A stretch of 64,000 bases of DNA from Streptomyces luteogriseus (GTDB lineage: Bacteria; Actinomycetota; Actinomycetes; Streptomycetales; Streptomycetaceae). Location: positions 8,631,285-8,695,284 of the forward strand of contig NZ_JACHMS010000001.1 of assembly GCF_014205055.1 (NCBI RefSeq), in the 5' to 3' direction. The notes beneath the pieces are model-generated. The model was not told where the DNA came from. It did not search any database and worked only from the letters and a program-made list of their open reading frames with translations. Shown one piece after another: positions 53,401 to 62,950 of the stretch (positions are counted from its first letter, which is position 1; the number at the start of each line of letters is the position of its first letter). Both the position numbers and the translations under genes were made by a program.

Positions 53401-54208
53401 GGTCGGGCTCAGCCGCATCCTGGACCTCTTCGGTACCCCTACCGGCACTCCCCGAGCCTCACAGCCACTCCCCGTAACCCAGTTGAAGGGTGCGATCGAC
53501 TTCGAAGACGTACGCTTCCGCTACCCCGGTGCGACGCGCGACGCGGTGGACGGGGTGCGCCTGAGCATCCCGGTCGGCCGGACCGTGGCTCTGGTCGGAG
53601 AGACTGGCGCGGGCAAGTCGACACTCGTGAAGCTGGTTGGCCGGTTCTACGATGTCACTGCGGGTGCCGTACGCGTGGACGGGTATGACCTGCGCACGCT
53701 GGAACTCGGGGACTACCGGCGGCGCCTCGGCATTGTTCCGCAGGAGCCGCACCTGACGGGTGGCACGGTTTACGACGCCATCGCGTACGGTCGTCCTGGA
53801 GCGGCCGAGGGCGAGGTGGAGGCCGCGGCGCGCGCCGTCGGAGCTCACGAGCTGCTCTCCCGGCTCCCTGGTGGCTACCGGCACCCCGTCGGGGAGGGCG
53901 GCCGCACCCTGTCCGCAGGCCAGCGCCAACTCATAGCCCTCGCTCGCGCCCAGCTGATCTTGCCAGATGTGCTCCTCCTCGACGAAGCTACCTCGGCCCT
54001 GGACCCGGTGACCGAAGCAGCTGTCTCCGATGCTGTAGCCCGACTTACCGAGGGTCGCACCTCCCTGATTGTTGCCCACCGACTCACCACCGCCGCCCGC
54101 GCGGACTACATAGTCGTTTTGGCGGATGGCGCCATTGCTGAGGAGGGCACCCACACGGACCTCCTCGCTCGCAACGGCCCCTACGCCCGTCTGTGGCTGG
54201 CGCACTGA
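50465..54208 (+). CDS. Fused two-half ABC exporter (TM-NBD-TM-NBD)
   Basis: A 1,247-residue exporter. GTG 50465 overlaps the NRPS stop as GTGA, with GAGGAAGG just upstream, so it is coupled to the assembly line and probably exports or self-protects against the product. Membrane block 1 is about residues 40-340, NBD1 about 370-610, membrane block 2 about 690-980 and NBD2 about 1010-1245. NBD1 has GSGKST and LSGGQRQ, but its Walker B ends LLLDDATS (Asp for the catalytic Glu) and its switch reads ARRRST (no His). NBD2 is canonical apart from LSAGQ: GAGKST, LLLDEATS, AHRLTT. So only one ATP site is expected to be fully competent, as in heterodimeric exporters. The longer in-frame start at 50279 lies inside the NRPS gene. 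Confidence 0.93.
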   Translation: MTSSTQRREPRRSDVSGTSGTPSTSGMPDMSAASGTPIRRLLGCCRRYPRTVALTLGATVAAIVAAAAVPLISRAIVDRVILADELPLLPCLLVLLAAGCARFGAGAAQRCLAARLSCDVQHDLRMRTFTALSRLDGAGQDALQTGQVVSRSIYDLSMAQGLLAMLPTILGSVLLLVLSLAVMLALSPLLTLVMLFVLPPLLYTAWHSSRRLYPATLEARQREAAVASVVDDAVAGVRVVKGFGQEDRELRRLGAVANALFTARQGVVRLNALYGSTLQALPLLGQVGILATGGWMASRGAISLGTFVAFSTYVAQIVSPLRGLATVVTSLHQARASVVRVFEVIDTRPGITDRPDARQLPPGPLGIELADVTFGYEGAEAHHDGETHADARPVLSGLSLTVRPGETLALVGAPGSGKSTVSLLLSRFYDVRGGAVRVGGSDVRDLALDSLRSAIGLVPEHSFLFSGTVRDNIAYGRPDATDAQITAAATAAGADGFIRELPHGYDTTVGERGFTLSGGQRQRVALARALITDPRVLLLDDATSAVDSRTEEAIHAELRQVMRGRTALLVARRRSTLQLADRIALLEDGRVGDTGTHDELMARSAAYRDLFASAAAPNDEEAAGHHDAAAHTAAPYDELLPFDTGPALATEALERDAAAPPQLAALAPTATAPAPEAEPGFGLRGLLRPFRRALVLGAVFVLLDALVSVFVPLLIRTGIDDGIQQAASRVVLATSVAAVAIVLVGWAASMAQIRTNGLLGERLRYVLRLRGFAHLQRLDLAYYERELSGRIMTRMTADVESVAAFAQTGFATAAVSVISTLSVLTVLLVLDWRLGLVVCAGLPALVGATALFRWVAAGAYGAARDTSGAVNAELQEHVAGLRIAQVFCQTERGADRFADKSAAYRTARLRAQRHAAGYFGFVELLPGATAACVLAFGADRARDGGLTMGMLVVFLLYVDVLFSSVLQLSQVFDGYQQASVGLSRILDLFGTPTGTPRASQPLPVTQLKGAIDFEDVRFRYPGATRDAVDGVRLSIPVGRTVALVGETGAGKSTLVKLVGRFYDVTAGAVRVDGYDLRTLELGDYRRRLGIVPQEPHLTGGTVYDAIAYGRPGAAEGEVEAAARAVGAHELLSRLPGGYRHPVGEGGRTLSAGQRQLIALARAQLILPDVLLLDEATSALDPVTEAAVSDAVARLTEGRTSLIVAHRLTTAARADYIVVLADGAIAEEGTHTDLLARNGPYARLWLAH

Positions 54209-54307
54209 CGGGGGCGGACCGCCGCTCTCGTCCTGCCCGTTGTCCCCCCTACGGCCCGACGGCTGACTACGCCGGCAGATCACCCGCCAGAAGGGGATCG
54301 TCACGCA

Positions 54308-54484
54308 TTTGACCGAGACCTGTGCCTCCGACGGCTCGAACAGATCGCTGATGTGCAGGGACTGCCGAAATCGACCATCTACGCGGTCTTAGGCGGGCGC
54401 TTGCCCAGCCGGGACACCTTGGCTGCGCTGGTCACCGCTGGGGCTGGCCCATCCCCGCGCCCCACCCGGGACGTGCCATCATGA
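54308..54484 (+). pseudogene. Remnant of a helix-turn-helix regulator
   Basis: An open stretch with no credible start encodes LRRLEQIADVQGLPKSTIYAV and LPSRDTLAALVTAGAG, which resemble the XRE-type helix-turn-helix of Streptomyces regulators with a piece missing. It stops at TGA 54482-54484. The rest of such a gene is absent. It marks the junction between the biosynthetic cluster and the terminal-region DNA. Confidence 0.4.
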
Positions 54485-54712
54485 CCAGTCGTCCTCAGGA
54501 CCGTCCGTGAGTCCGAGTTCCGCGTCGGTGAGGGGCTCGCCCAGGTCGGGCATCGCGAAGAGTCCTGTTCGGGTGGTGGTCTCGATGAACCTGACGAACC
54601 GGTCGACGGGCCGGTGTACCTGTTCTTTCTCCAGCAGTGCGCGGCAGGCGCGGCAGCGCCATGGGCGCTTCAGGGTGGTCCACTGGGCCCGTGTGCAGGC
54701 GGGGCACGTCAC
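54479..54712 (-). CDS. Small zinc-ribbon-like protein, function unknown
   Basis: A 77-residue leftward ORF from GTG 54712. The N-terminus carries CPAC and, 15 residues on, CRAC, a plausible zinc ribbon, followed by a basic then an acidic tail (ELGLTDGPEDDW). No ribosome site is evident. It converges on, and slightly overlaps, the HTH remnant. It could be an accessory gene of the adjacent transposition set or the end of a truncated zinc-ribbon gene. The two Cys pairs are the only support. Confidence 0.35.
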   Translation of the reverse strand: MTCPACTRAQWTTLKRPWRCRACRALLEKEQVHRPVDRFVRFIETTTRTGLFAMPDLGEPLTDAELGLTDGPEDDWS

Positions 54713-54964
54713 GAAGTATGTGGAGGGCCCTAACGCTCGGAGGGGGGTTTGTTGGTGGGTCGGGTGTTTGTTGGCCTGGGGTGTTGTGGGTTTGTTGAGA
54801 GGCGGGGTGGGTGGTTGGGGCGGGGTGGGCGGGGTGTGTGAGCTGGGCTTATGTGTTGTGTGTGTGGGGGGTGGCTCGGTTGGTTTGTAGGTAGTTCTAG
54901 CGTGTAAAGACTCGGTTGGTGTTTGTGCTGGTCAGCGCTGTTTTGCCTGGTTGGTGGGTCGGGG
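54713..54964. repeat. G/T-skewed stretch with direct repeats downstream of the tnsC-like gene
   Basis: The + strand is strikingly rich in G and T and poor in C. GTTGGTGGGTCGGG occurs at 54751-54764 and 54950-54963, and CTCGGTTGGT at 54875-54884 and 54911-54920. Repeated short boxes just outside the transposition genes would fit transposase-binding sites at one element end, but no matching inverted end was found near 60.5 kb. The function is open. Confidence 0.4.
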
Positions 54965-56025
54965 TTAGCGGTTGCGGGTGGGGCGGTTGTGTTGTTCGGC
55001 GAGGTGGTCGAGTTGTAGCGCGTCGAGGGTGGTTTTGGTGATGCGTTCGGTGCCGTCGCAGATGGCGGTGATGGCTGCTTGGCGGATGAGGCGGGTGAGG
55101 GATCCGATGCGGCCGGCGGTGCGCTGGTGGAGGTAGGGGGCGTGCCGGAGGAGGGTGCCGGGTTTGTGGTGGTGGAGGTCGAGGGCGTTTTCGATGTCGG
55201 TGATGACGTCGCGGAAGGGTTGGCGGGTGCCGTGGCGGGCGGGGAGGGGGCCGCAGGTGATGAGCGTGGCCCGTCCGGCGAGCTGAGCGCCGCGCGTCCC
55301 GCTGAACAGGGGGGTGTCGGTGACGTTGATGCCGGCGTAGACGAAGGTGGCGGGGAGGCGTTCGGTGAGGTCTTTGATCAGGTCGGCGGTTTGGGCGCCG
55401 GTGGTGGTGCGGGGGTTGAGGCGGTGGATTTCGTCGATGAGGACGAGTTGGACGCCCGCGGTGGTGTAGGTGTGGCTGACGGCGTCGGTGATCTGGGTCT
55501 GGGTCATGCGGGTGGTGACGGGGATGCCGAGGTAGCGGGCGAATTCGGTGATGAGGGTTTTCGCGGTGGCGCCGGGAGGGACCAGGACGTACGCCACGGG
55601 GGCCGCGGCGTGGGCTGATCCGGGCGGTGCGGGGTTTTTGCGGGTGTGGGCGAGGTGGCAGGCGCGGCCGACGTTGAGCAGGGCGGTGGTTTTCCCGGCT
55701 GCGGCGGGTCCGGTGACGATGAGGGAGGGCCGTGCGGTGGTCTGCTGGTGGCGGCCGAGGATCATCAGGGTGCGGACCTGGGTGGCGAGCTGGCTGATGG
55801 CGGGGTGCGGATGGTGACGAACGCGGAGTGGTAGGCGAGGCGTTCCTCAAGGCTGCGGGGCGGGTCGTCGGGCTGGGGCGGGGCGGGCGGGTTGGTGGTG
55901 GCGAAGCGGTGCCAGCCCCGCCAGGTGGTCAGGGGCCAGGACGGCTCGGCCGTACCCTCGCTGCCCGCGTCGGCGGGTGCGCTGCTCGGGTACTGCGCTG
56001 CGGGGTGGGGGCGGGTGTTCACCAC
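54965..56025 (-). CDS. TniB/TnsC-like AAA+ transposition ATPase, frameshifted near 55800
   Basis: Two open segments join into one TniB/TnsC-type ATPase of about 353 residues. The N-terminal piece (56025 to about 55800) ends LAYHSAFVTIRTP. Losing one base in the following C-run puts the rest (to stop 54965) into the next frame, which continues QVRTLMILGRHQQ. Walker A is GPAAAGKTT and Walker B LVLIDEIHRL. GTG starts at 56022/56025 overlap the stop of the transposase gene. TnsC-type ATPases bind DNA with the targeting protein and activate the transposase. The frameshift may be a sequencing error, since many occur in this end of the window. An internal ATG at 55765 could still give a shortened ATPase. 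Confidence 0.8.
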
Positions 56026-58143
56026 TTGTCGGCTTCCTCGTGTGCGTCGTAGAGCCCGAATCCTTCGGCCGCGGCGGGGCGGGTGTCGTCCTCGGGGAGG
56101 TCGTCGAGGTCGTCGGTGCTGTCGTCCTCGCCGTGCTGCGCCGACTCTCCGTGCTGCGCCGGCTCGCCGGTTATGGGGCCGGTGGCGTATTGCGGGTGCC
56201 GTGCGGCGGCAATGGGCAGTGTGGTGGCGCGGGCGAGGAGGGCTTGTTCGGTGGTGGTGGCGTGGCCGCTGTGGACGCGGCGCATGAGCTGGTCGAGGGC
56301 GTCGGCGAGGCCGGCTTCATGCTGCTGGCTGTCGTCGTGGTTGTTGTGGTGGGCGTGGGTGCGGATGTGCTGCCAGGTGTGGTCGTTGAACGGCTGGTGG
56401 ACGTGGTCGCGGTGGATCCAGGGGATTTCGGTGAGCTCGCCGTCGGGCAGGCGGATCCAGATCTGGCGGACGTCGTGGGGGTTGTAGTGGATTTCCCATT
56501 TCCTGCCCCGGCCGGCAACGGGGGAGGCCTGGCCGCGGTAGGGGGCGAGGAGATCGTGGTCGTAGGTGCGGTGGTGGATGGTGATGCCGGCGGGGGTGAT
56601 GGCCTGCCAGCGCACGGGCAGCAGCTCGAGGTAGTCGCTGCCGGTGAGCGGGACGGGCACGTACCCGGCGACGGCGACCAGCGCGGCCCACATCTGGTTG
56701 GGGGTGAGGGCCTTTTTCGGCATCATCGGTTGGCGCAGGCCTTCGTGGGGCCGGTGGTGGTAGTGCACCAGCCATTCGTCGAGCAGGTCCTGGAGCTGGG
56801 GGACGCTGTAGCAGGTGTCTTTCTCGGTGTCGGGGCCGCGGCGGGTGACGTCGGATCCGGTGTAGCCGGGCAGGTGCTGGCAGAACAGGGCGTTGATGGT
56901 GCCGAACGTCCGCTCGACGATGCCTTTGGCGGTGGGAGCGCGCGGCGGGGCGGGCTGGACGCTGATGCCGAGGTGTTCGCAGGCGGCGGTGAACGCGGCG
57001 GAGACGAAAACTTCGCCGCGGTCGACGACGATCGTCTCGGGCAGGACGAAGGGCCGGGCCGCCGCGGCGGCCAGTCGCGCATCCAGCGCGGCCAGCCGCT
57101 GGTGGGGGAGTGCGGGGGCGTGGTCCATGCGCAGGATGTCCGGCCAAGTGGGGCGGGCGGGGTGCGGGACGGCCATCTCCGCCAGCAGCAGGGCGGCGTC
57201 CACGGCCTTGGTCGCACTCGGGCACAGCACGGCGGCGAGGATGGCACGGGTGGCGACGTCGACGGCAATGGTCAGTTCGGGCCGGGCCAGATGCCCGTCG
57301 TCGAAGAGGGCCAGGACGTCCAGGCGGGTGGTGTCGACCTGGACCTGCTCGCCGGGCCGCAGTGCCGTAGCCGGGGTGAACGCCCGCCCGTCGACGCTCG
57401 CCGGTACGTGCCGGACGGGTCCGGAGGGCAGTTCGCCGGGCCGGGCGAGATTGGTGACGAGCCGGTACAGCTTGGCCTGGGACGGCGCGGGCACCGTGCC
57501 GGGGCCGTGCCGGTCCTCGAGGATCTGGTTGATCAGCGGGAACAGGCCGTTGATGGTGCCCTTGGAGCGGCCGCGGCGGCGGCGCAGCGCTTCGCGGACG
57601 GCGGCGACGACCCGCTCGTCGGCCCGGCCGGTGGGGCTGGAGGCGCGGGTGGTGCGGTGGTCGAGCAGCCCCCACAGGCCTTGCTTGCGGTAGGCGAGCC
57701 GCATGCGCTGCACCGTGGTGCGCGAGACCCGGCCGAATCCGAGCGCGGTCAGCTCCTGGGCCTTGGCCTGCTCCCGTTCGGCCAGCGTGTACCGCTCGGG
57801 GTCGTACTGCTCGCGCACTGCTCCTTCGCTGCCGGGCCCGCCAGGCAGGCCGCATTCGACTTTCCTGACGTGTCGTTGCCAGGCCAGCGCCTTCTCACGC
57901 GCCGCGGCAGGGGGCGGTCTCGAACAGCCCCCACTGCGGTGCCGCCTGAGGCGCATCGGCCCCGACGACGGTGAAGCCGGGGTCGGCGAACAGGTGCCCG
58001 GCGAGCACGGCCTGGCCGCCGCCGTCCGGGCCGACGAGGTGGATGTCCTGTCCCGACAGGGCGACCACTTGCCACTTCGTGCCACGGAAGCGGATGTGAG
58101 CACCGACCTTCACGGCCGGCCGGGCATGGCGCCGCGCGCTCAC
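56019..58143 (-). CDS. TniA/TnsB-like DDE transposase (Mu/rve family), frameshifted near 57912
   Basis: A transposase of about 700 residues. The best start is GTG 58141-58143, overlapping the stop of the tnsA-like gene as GTGA, and gives VKVGAHIRFRGTKWQVVAL. One extra C near 57910-57915 shifts the frame just after GLFETAP, and the rest (REKALAWQRHV onward) reads open to 56019. The catalytic triad is visible: QVDTTRLD, IVVDRGEVF and GIVERTFG, followed by the Mu-type C-terminal domain. It cuts and joins element ends in Tn7/Tn5053-like systems. Downstream tnsC-like and upstream tnsA- and tniQ-like genes complete the set. Confidence 0.85.
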
Positions 58144-58976
58144 CCGGCATCTCCGGTCTGGGGGCCGCTCCAGTCCCGCGGGCCGACGGGGACGCGTTCG
58201 TGCAGCGGCGTGTCCAGGCCGGCCGTCAGCTGTCCGTGCCACAGGGCGTGAAAGACGGCGGGCAGGACCTTGATGGGGTCGCCGGCCGCGCTGGCGCCTT
58301 CGATCAGCGGCCGCGGCCGCGTGAACGCCTCCAAGACAGCGGGCATCAGGCCGGGCTGGCCGGCGTTGCGGGGATGGCGGTAGCCGGCCAGCCATTTCAG
58401 GTTGGCGGCCAGTACGTCGTCGAGCGGTGTCAGGCGCCGGTAGCTCCAGCCGATGTGCGCGCACGCTTCCGCGACGGCCTTGGCGGCGCCCCGGGCGCGT
58501 TCGCCGTCGGCGCCCGCGTGGCTGGGACAGTCGGCGAGCAGCGCGGTGCCGTCGGTACGACGGGCGAAGAGCTGCGGCACCCAGGAGCGCACCTGCCCGC
58601 GGGGATTACGCCACAGCAGCCGCACCGGCCGCCCCGCCAGGCCGGTCACGTCCGGGTCGCGGTCCAGGACCATCAGCTGGGCGCGCATCGCGTTGGACCC
58701 GGCGGCTACGTGCCGCCCGGTGGTCGCCGACCACCAAAGTCCCGGCCCCCAGCGGCGTCCCGGGACCACCGGGAACGCCGATACCGGCGGCAGTTCCTCG
58801 AACGCCACGGTCATGGCGGCATCCGCCCACCGCTGCTGGACCGCCTGCCCCACTGGGTCAAGGAACACCGCCTCGAACCCGCTGCCCTGGTCCACGTCTG
58901 CCCGCCCTGCCCGGCTCCGGGGCCGGGCCGCTCCTGTGCTGGTCACCCGCGCCAGCCAAGCCGCTCCCGCCGGCAC
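58140..58976 (-). CDS. TnsA-like endonuclease subunit
   Basis: Up to 278 residues. The conserved part begins around VAFEELPPVSAFPVVPGRRWG and continues through WSATTGRHV, QLMVLDRDPDV, RSWVPQLFARR and LLADC. This resembles the TnsA-like endonuclease subunits found beside TnsB/TnsC genes in streptomycetes. An Asp in the LLADC strand is visible; the first acidic residue of the TnsA triad is not certain. The true start is unclear (GTG 58976 or GTG 58946; no good ribosome site). In Tn7, TnsA cuts the 5' strands while TnsB cuts the 3' strands, giving cut-and-paste movement. Confidence 0.6.
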   Translation of the reverse strand: MPAGAAWLARVTSTGAARPRSRAGRADVDQGSGFEAVFLDPVGQAVQQRWADAAMTVAFEELPPVSAFPVVPGRRWGPGLWWSATTGRHVAAGSNAMRAQLMVLDRDPDVTGLAGRPVRLLWRNPRGQVRSWVPQLFARRTDGTALLADCPSHAGADGERARGAAKAVAEACAHIGWSYRRLTPLDDVLAANLKWLAGYRHPRNAGQPGLMPAVLEAFTRPRPLIEGASAAGDPIKVLPAVFHALWHGQLTAGLDTPLHERVPVGPRDWSGPQTGDAG

Positions 58977-59055
58977 AGGCTCCCGTTTTCAGTATTTCTG
59001 CCACGAACGAGTGCCGTATCAGCTAACAGCCGACCTGCCCGTCGACGCATCGCTC

Positions 59056-60453
59056 TCAGCCGCCGGTCTCCTGCCTGCCCGCCGTCAGCATCTGCCTGAG
59101 CACCTCAACGGGCACGTCAACCCACCGGGCCACCTCCTCAAGCGGCACCCCGCCGTTCACCGCCGCCAGGGCGGTCCGTTTCCAGGCGTTCTCGATCAGG
59201 CCGGCACTGTGACCGAGCCCGCGCAGCAGCCGCCGGGCGACCTCGGCGGTCGGACCGGTCTGTACCCCGCGCAGCTGCAGCAGCTGCTCCTCGGCGCTGT
59301 CGATAGCGCTGGTGATCAGCCTGCGCTGCTCGGCGGGCACCGCAGCCCGCCACATCGTCCCCGAACCGGCGCCTTCTTCTCCTTGCCCAGCACCCGCAGC
59401 TGCCCGGCCATGGTCGCGCTCTGGTGTTCCTGCCGCAGCCACCACGGGTCGTTGTCGTACCCGGGCGGCCCGCCGGCGCCGCGGCGAAGGCGGATCACGC
59501 TGCCCATCCACGCGATGAGCGGCCCGCCGTGGTCCGTCGCGGCCAGCGGCCCCAGCCACCCCCGCCCCAGCCGCTCACCGAGCCTGCGGCAGAACATCCC
59601 CTCGGCGGGCAGCGCCCGCGGCCGCCCGGCACCGCTGTCAGCCCACACCAGCTCGGCCATGGCCGGGTCCAGCAAAGCGTCGGCCACCGCCACCACCTCC
59701 GGGAAGACGACCGCGTCCCGCCCCACGATCCGCCACCGCTCCAGAGCACCGCCTGCATCCCCGCCCGCGACCTGGTGCAGGCGCCGCGGCCAGATCGTCT
59801 CCCGCTCCCACTGCAGGGCCTGCTCCCACCACCGGGCCACCACCGCCTGCGCCAGCGAGAACACCCGCTCCGACTCCGCACCGGCCCGCACCGCCCGCCG
59901 CGCCACACCGGCCCACCGCCGCTGCGCCGCCACAACCTCCGGCAGACCACGCAGATCGAGGTGCTCAGAGGCTGGTTGGCGTCCGCGTCCAGCTGCCACC
60001 GCCCATGCCGAACACACGCCCGCTCCCACCGCGGCGCGTACCGCACCGCCCGCAGAGCCGTCCCCGTACGCCGGGCCGTACACAGCCGGCAGCCAAACGC
60101 CACCGGCCCGGCCACCGCGCCACCGATCCGCCACAGCCCCACCGGATCGCCATCCTCGGCGCGCAGCTTGGTGTCCCCTTCTTCCCAGGACGGCAACGCC
60201 CGTGCCAGCACGTCTTCCTCGACGCCGCATATGCCTGCCAGGAGCTGGCGTCCGGCTGCGTTCAGCAGCACCTCGGCGTCGGCCCGTGCGCCTCCGCCCT
60301 CGTGCCCCAGGCGGGTAGTTGCGCCACTTCCAGCATGCCCGCAGCACCTTCGCTTCCATCCCGTAGCGGCTCGCGATGCGGCAGATCAGCGACGAGGTCG
60401 TCTCTCCCCCGTAGGGGAGCGGGCCGCAGTAGGCGGCGGGAGTGAGGGGTCAC
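59056..60453 (-). pseudogene. TniQ-family target-selection protein, multiply frameshifted
   Basis: Four overlapping segments in different frames join into one TniQ-like protein of about 460 residues. GTG 60453 (after GGTGGAG) begins VTPHSRRLLRPAPL. A shift leads to GGETTSSLICRIASRYGMEA (about 60410-60310), another to the zinc-finger region CRLCTARR...CVRHGRW (about 60300-59970), another to the middle part with LPEVVAAQRRW and DPWWLRQEH (59960-59390), and the last to WRAAVPAEQRR and the C-terminus (to 59056). TniQ/TnsD proteins choose the target site for TnsABC-type transposition. As written it would not give a full protein, but the corrected frames are well conserved. Confidence 0.65.
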
Positions 60454-60609
60454 TCCACCACGGTCTCGTGTTCGCCGTCTCGGCGGGCGCTTTCGCACGG
60501 AGCTGTCTCTGCTAGTCCCCCCATCGGCTGCGGCGCACGGACCCCGCCGCGCGAGGACGGGGGGCGCAGGGCAGGACTCCAGCATCGGCGTCTACCTCAA
60601 ACGCACTTC
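60454..60609. other. Intergenic region between tniQ-like gene and the tap repeat array
   Basis: About 155 GC-rich bases with no gene. An inverted pair, CCCCGCC at 60542-60548 and GGACGGGGGG near 60556-60565, could form a small hairpin. No transposon terminal repeat matching the 54.7-54.9 kb repeats was found. Confidence 0.25.
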
Positions 60610-60664
60610 GTACGCGATGGGTACGTGCTTCGCACGCCAAACGTACGGTATCTGTACGGTCATG
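60610..60664 (+). repeat. Array of five 11-bp units upstream of tap, probable operator
   Basis: Units beginning GTACG (one GCACG) start at 60610, 60621, 60632, 60643 and 60654, exactly 11 bases apart, so all lie on one face of the helix. The last two share GTACGGT. They end 27 bases before the tap ATG and overlap the place where a -35 box would be; TAGGGT at 60668-60673 is a possible -10. They look like binding sites for a regulator, perhaps the helix-turn-helix of Tap itself. Confidence 0.55.
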
Positions 60665-60691
60665 GGCTAGGGTGTTGCTCGGAGGTGTTCC

Positions 60692-62938
60692 ATGTCCGAG
60701 TTGTTCGACGCGGTCGATGCGCTGGTTGCGTCCCGGTCTGTGCTGCCGCCGCCGGCGGAACGTAAGCGGCTGCGCCAGGCACACGGTCTGACGCTGGACG
60801 AAGTGGCCTCAGCCCTGGACGTTCGACGGGCAACCGTCAGTGGCTGGGAGGCCGGTAAGACCGAGCCCCGCCCGCCGGAACGCGAGGCGTACGCGCGACT
60901 GCTCGGCAAGCTCGCGGAGCTCTACCCCGCTGACCCCAACCCTGCGGCGCCCGCGAAGGACACGGCCGTTCCCGAGACGTTTGTGAGCGCGCCCGCCCCG
61001 GCTCCGCAGGCGCAGCCTGTGCCCACAGACGCGGCGCCCGAGGCTGCGGCCATGACGACCGGGCAGACGACCCGGACCCGCTCCGCCGACAACGCCTGCC
61101 TCCGGCTGCGACATCGCGTCCGGCGCGCACCACCAGGACGACGTCGTCCGCGTCGCGACGCCCGGCCGCGAGGAAGGCGGCCCCGGCCGCGACCCCCGGC
61201 GAGAGAGAGCGACTCGCGGTTTGAGAACGGGCCGCTGGCGGTCGTCGACGTCGACGCCGACGGCCAGGCATACGCGTACTGCGTCGGCGGCCTGGTCTTG
61301 GACGTGCCCGCCAAGGGCATCCCCTCCCTGGTGGAGTGGACGCTCAAGGAAGCCAGGCTCGGGCGCCGAAGTTGTCCGGGCCGGGCAAGGACGCCGACCC
61401 GCTGCTCGTGCTCACCGAGGCCGCCCTCGAGCGCTACGGCCTCCCCGTCGCCCTCACCGAAGAGGAGCGGCATGCCGGGCGGATTCCCGAGCCCACAAGG
61501 TCATCAAGCAACTGACCCGCGCCGACTGGAGGCTCACGAAGCGCGGGTTCGGGCCGTGGGCGAGGATCTACCGCCCGGCCCACGGTTCGGAGCGGGGCCT
61601 GTGTGCAGTTGTGCATCCCGTCGTGGAACGCGCTGGACACCCGGCACTGGGGCCACGCCGCACAGCTCCCGCCAGCCGAACTCGCCCGCGTCCTGGCATG
61701 TACGCATCGAGGGTGATGACGCCGCGCGGCTCAACGGCCGTGACCGGCCTGGAGCTGATGACGGCGCTGCACCCGCCGACCCGCGCCTCCGAGCCCGACG
61801 CGACGGGTAAGCGGCACTCCGAGCACAACCCCGGCTCGCTGGGCAAGGACCCGGTGGACTGCGCGCCGTGCGAGGCCCCCGACGGGCACCCGCTGCTCAA
61901 AGATCTGCCGCGGTTCCACGTGCGGGGACCTGCGGAGAAGCTGTTCGAGGAGGCGTACGACTGGGCGCGGCCGATGACGGATGCTGAGTGCACCCTCCTG
62001 CACCTGGTCGGCATCGACGTGAACGTGGCCTTCGCGGCGGGCGCCAACGGCCTGATCGTCGGCCTCGGTGCGCCGACGCACGTCAAGGCGCCGGTGTTCG
62101 ACCCGAAGCTGCCCGGCTCGTGGCTGGTCGACCTGTCCCACGTCGACCTGTCCGGGTGAAGGTCGGCAAGGACAAATGGGCGGACCTGGACGCCAGTCTG
62201 CTACCCAGCCCGTTCACGCCGAAGGGCGAGCGACCGAGGGCCCGGCCTGGTACGCCACGCCCACCGTCGCGTACGCGGTGGAGCTCGGCTACGAGGTGCG
62301 CCCGATCGAGGCGTACGTCCGGTACGACAACGGCCGCTACCTGGACGGCTGGTACAACGGCTGCGCGACGCCTATCTCGCCACGATGGCCGACCTCGGTG
62401 TGCACGCCGACATGGAGCCGGCCGACTTCCTGGCGGCGATGGACGGCTACAAGGAGCGTGCCCCCGGAGCTGGCGATCGTCGTCTCGGCGGTCAAGGCGA
62501 CGGTGAAGGGCGGCCTGGGCAAGCTGCGCGAGCGCCCGCGCGGTGAGGGCTGGAAGCCCGGGCAGCCGTGGCGGCGCTGTCCCGTCCGACATGGCGGCCG
62601 GACATCCGCGCGGCGGTCATCTCCCGCACCCGGATCAACCTGCACCGCAAGATCGTCAAGCACGCGGCGTCCACCGGGCAGTACCGGTCGCGATCCTGTC
62701 CGACTGCGTCGTCTACGCGGCCAACGGGCCGTCGCCGCTGGACTTCCTGCCCTACCGGGAGGGCAAGCCGCTGCCAGGCGGGTTCAAGCTCGGCATCAAC
62801 CCGGGCCTGGTCAAGTGGGAGGGCCACTCAGAGCGTCCTGTGGGGCGAGGAGGTCCGCGAGCGGTTCAACGCCCCCGAACTCAACCTCGCCGGTACATCA
62901 AGGACGGCACCGTCACCGACGTCGACAACGGAGAATAG
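60692..62938 (+). pseudogene. tap: Telomere-associated protein Tap, with about a dozen frameshifts
   Basis: ATG 60692 has GGAGG 6 bases upstream. The first part reads cleanly as the Tap N-terminus: MSELFDAVDALV, then a helix-turn-helix (LRQAHGLTLDEVASALDVRR, SGWEAGKTEP) and a Pro/Ala linker. The rest is recognisable as one roughly 740-residue protein only if single bases are added or removed near 61100, 61205, 61363, 61492, 61597, 61695, 62153, 62232, 62356, 62463, 62573, 62685, 62825 and 62891. The segments LAVVDVDADGQ, RGFGPWARIYRPAHG, KLFEEAYDWARPMTD and SWLVDLSHVDLS are typical of Tap. The corrected frame ends at TAG 62938, just before tpg. Tap binds telomere DNA and recruits the terminal protein Tpg. 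As written the gene is broken; sequence error is likely. Confidence 0.82.
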
Positions 62939-62950
62939 GAGAGGGCGACG

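Noticed and set aside
55079..57974. Rightward open frames opposite the transposition genes
   Set aside because: Gly/Val/Asp-rich mirror frames without motifs. The opposite strand has Walker and DDE motifs.
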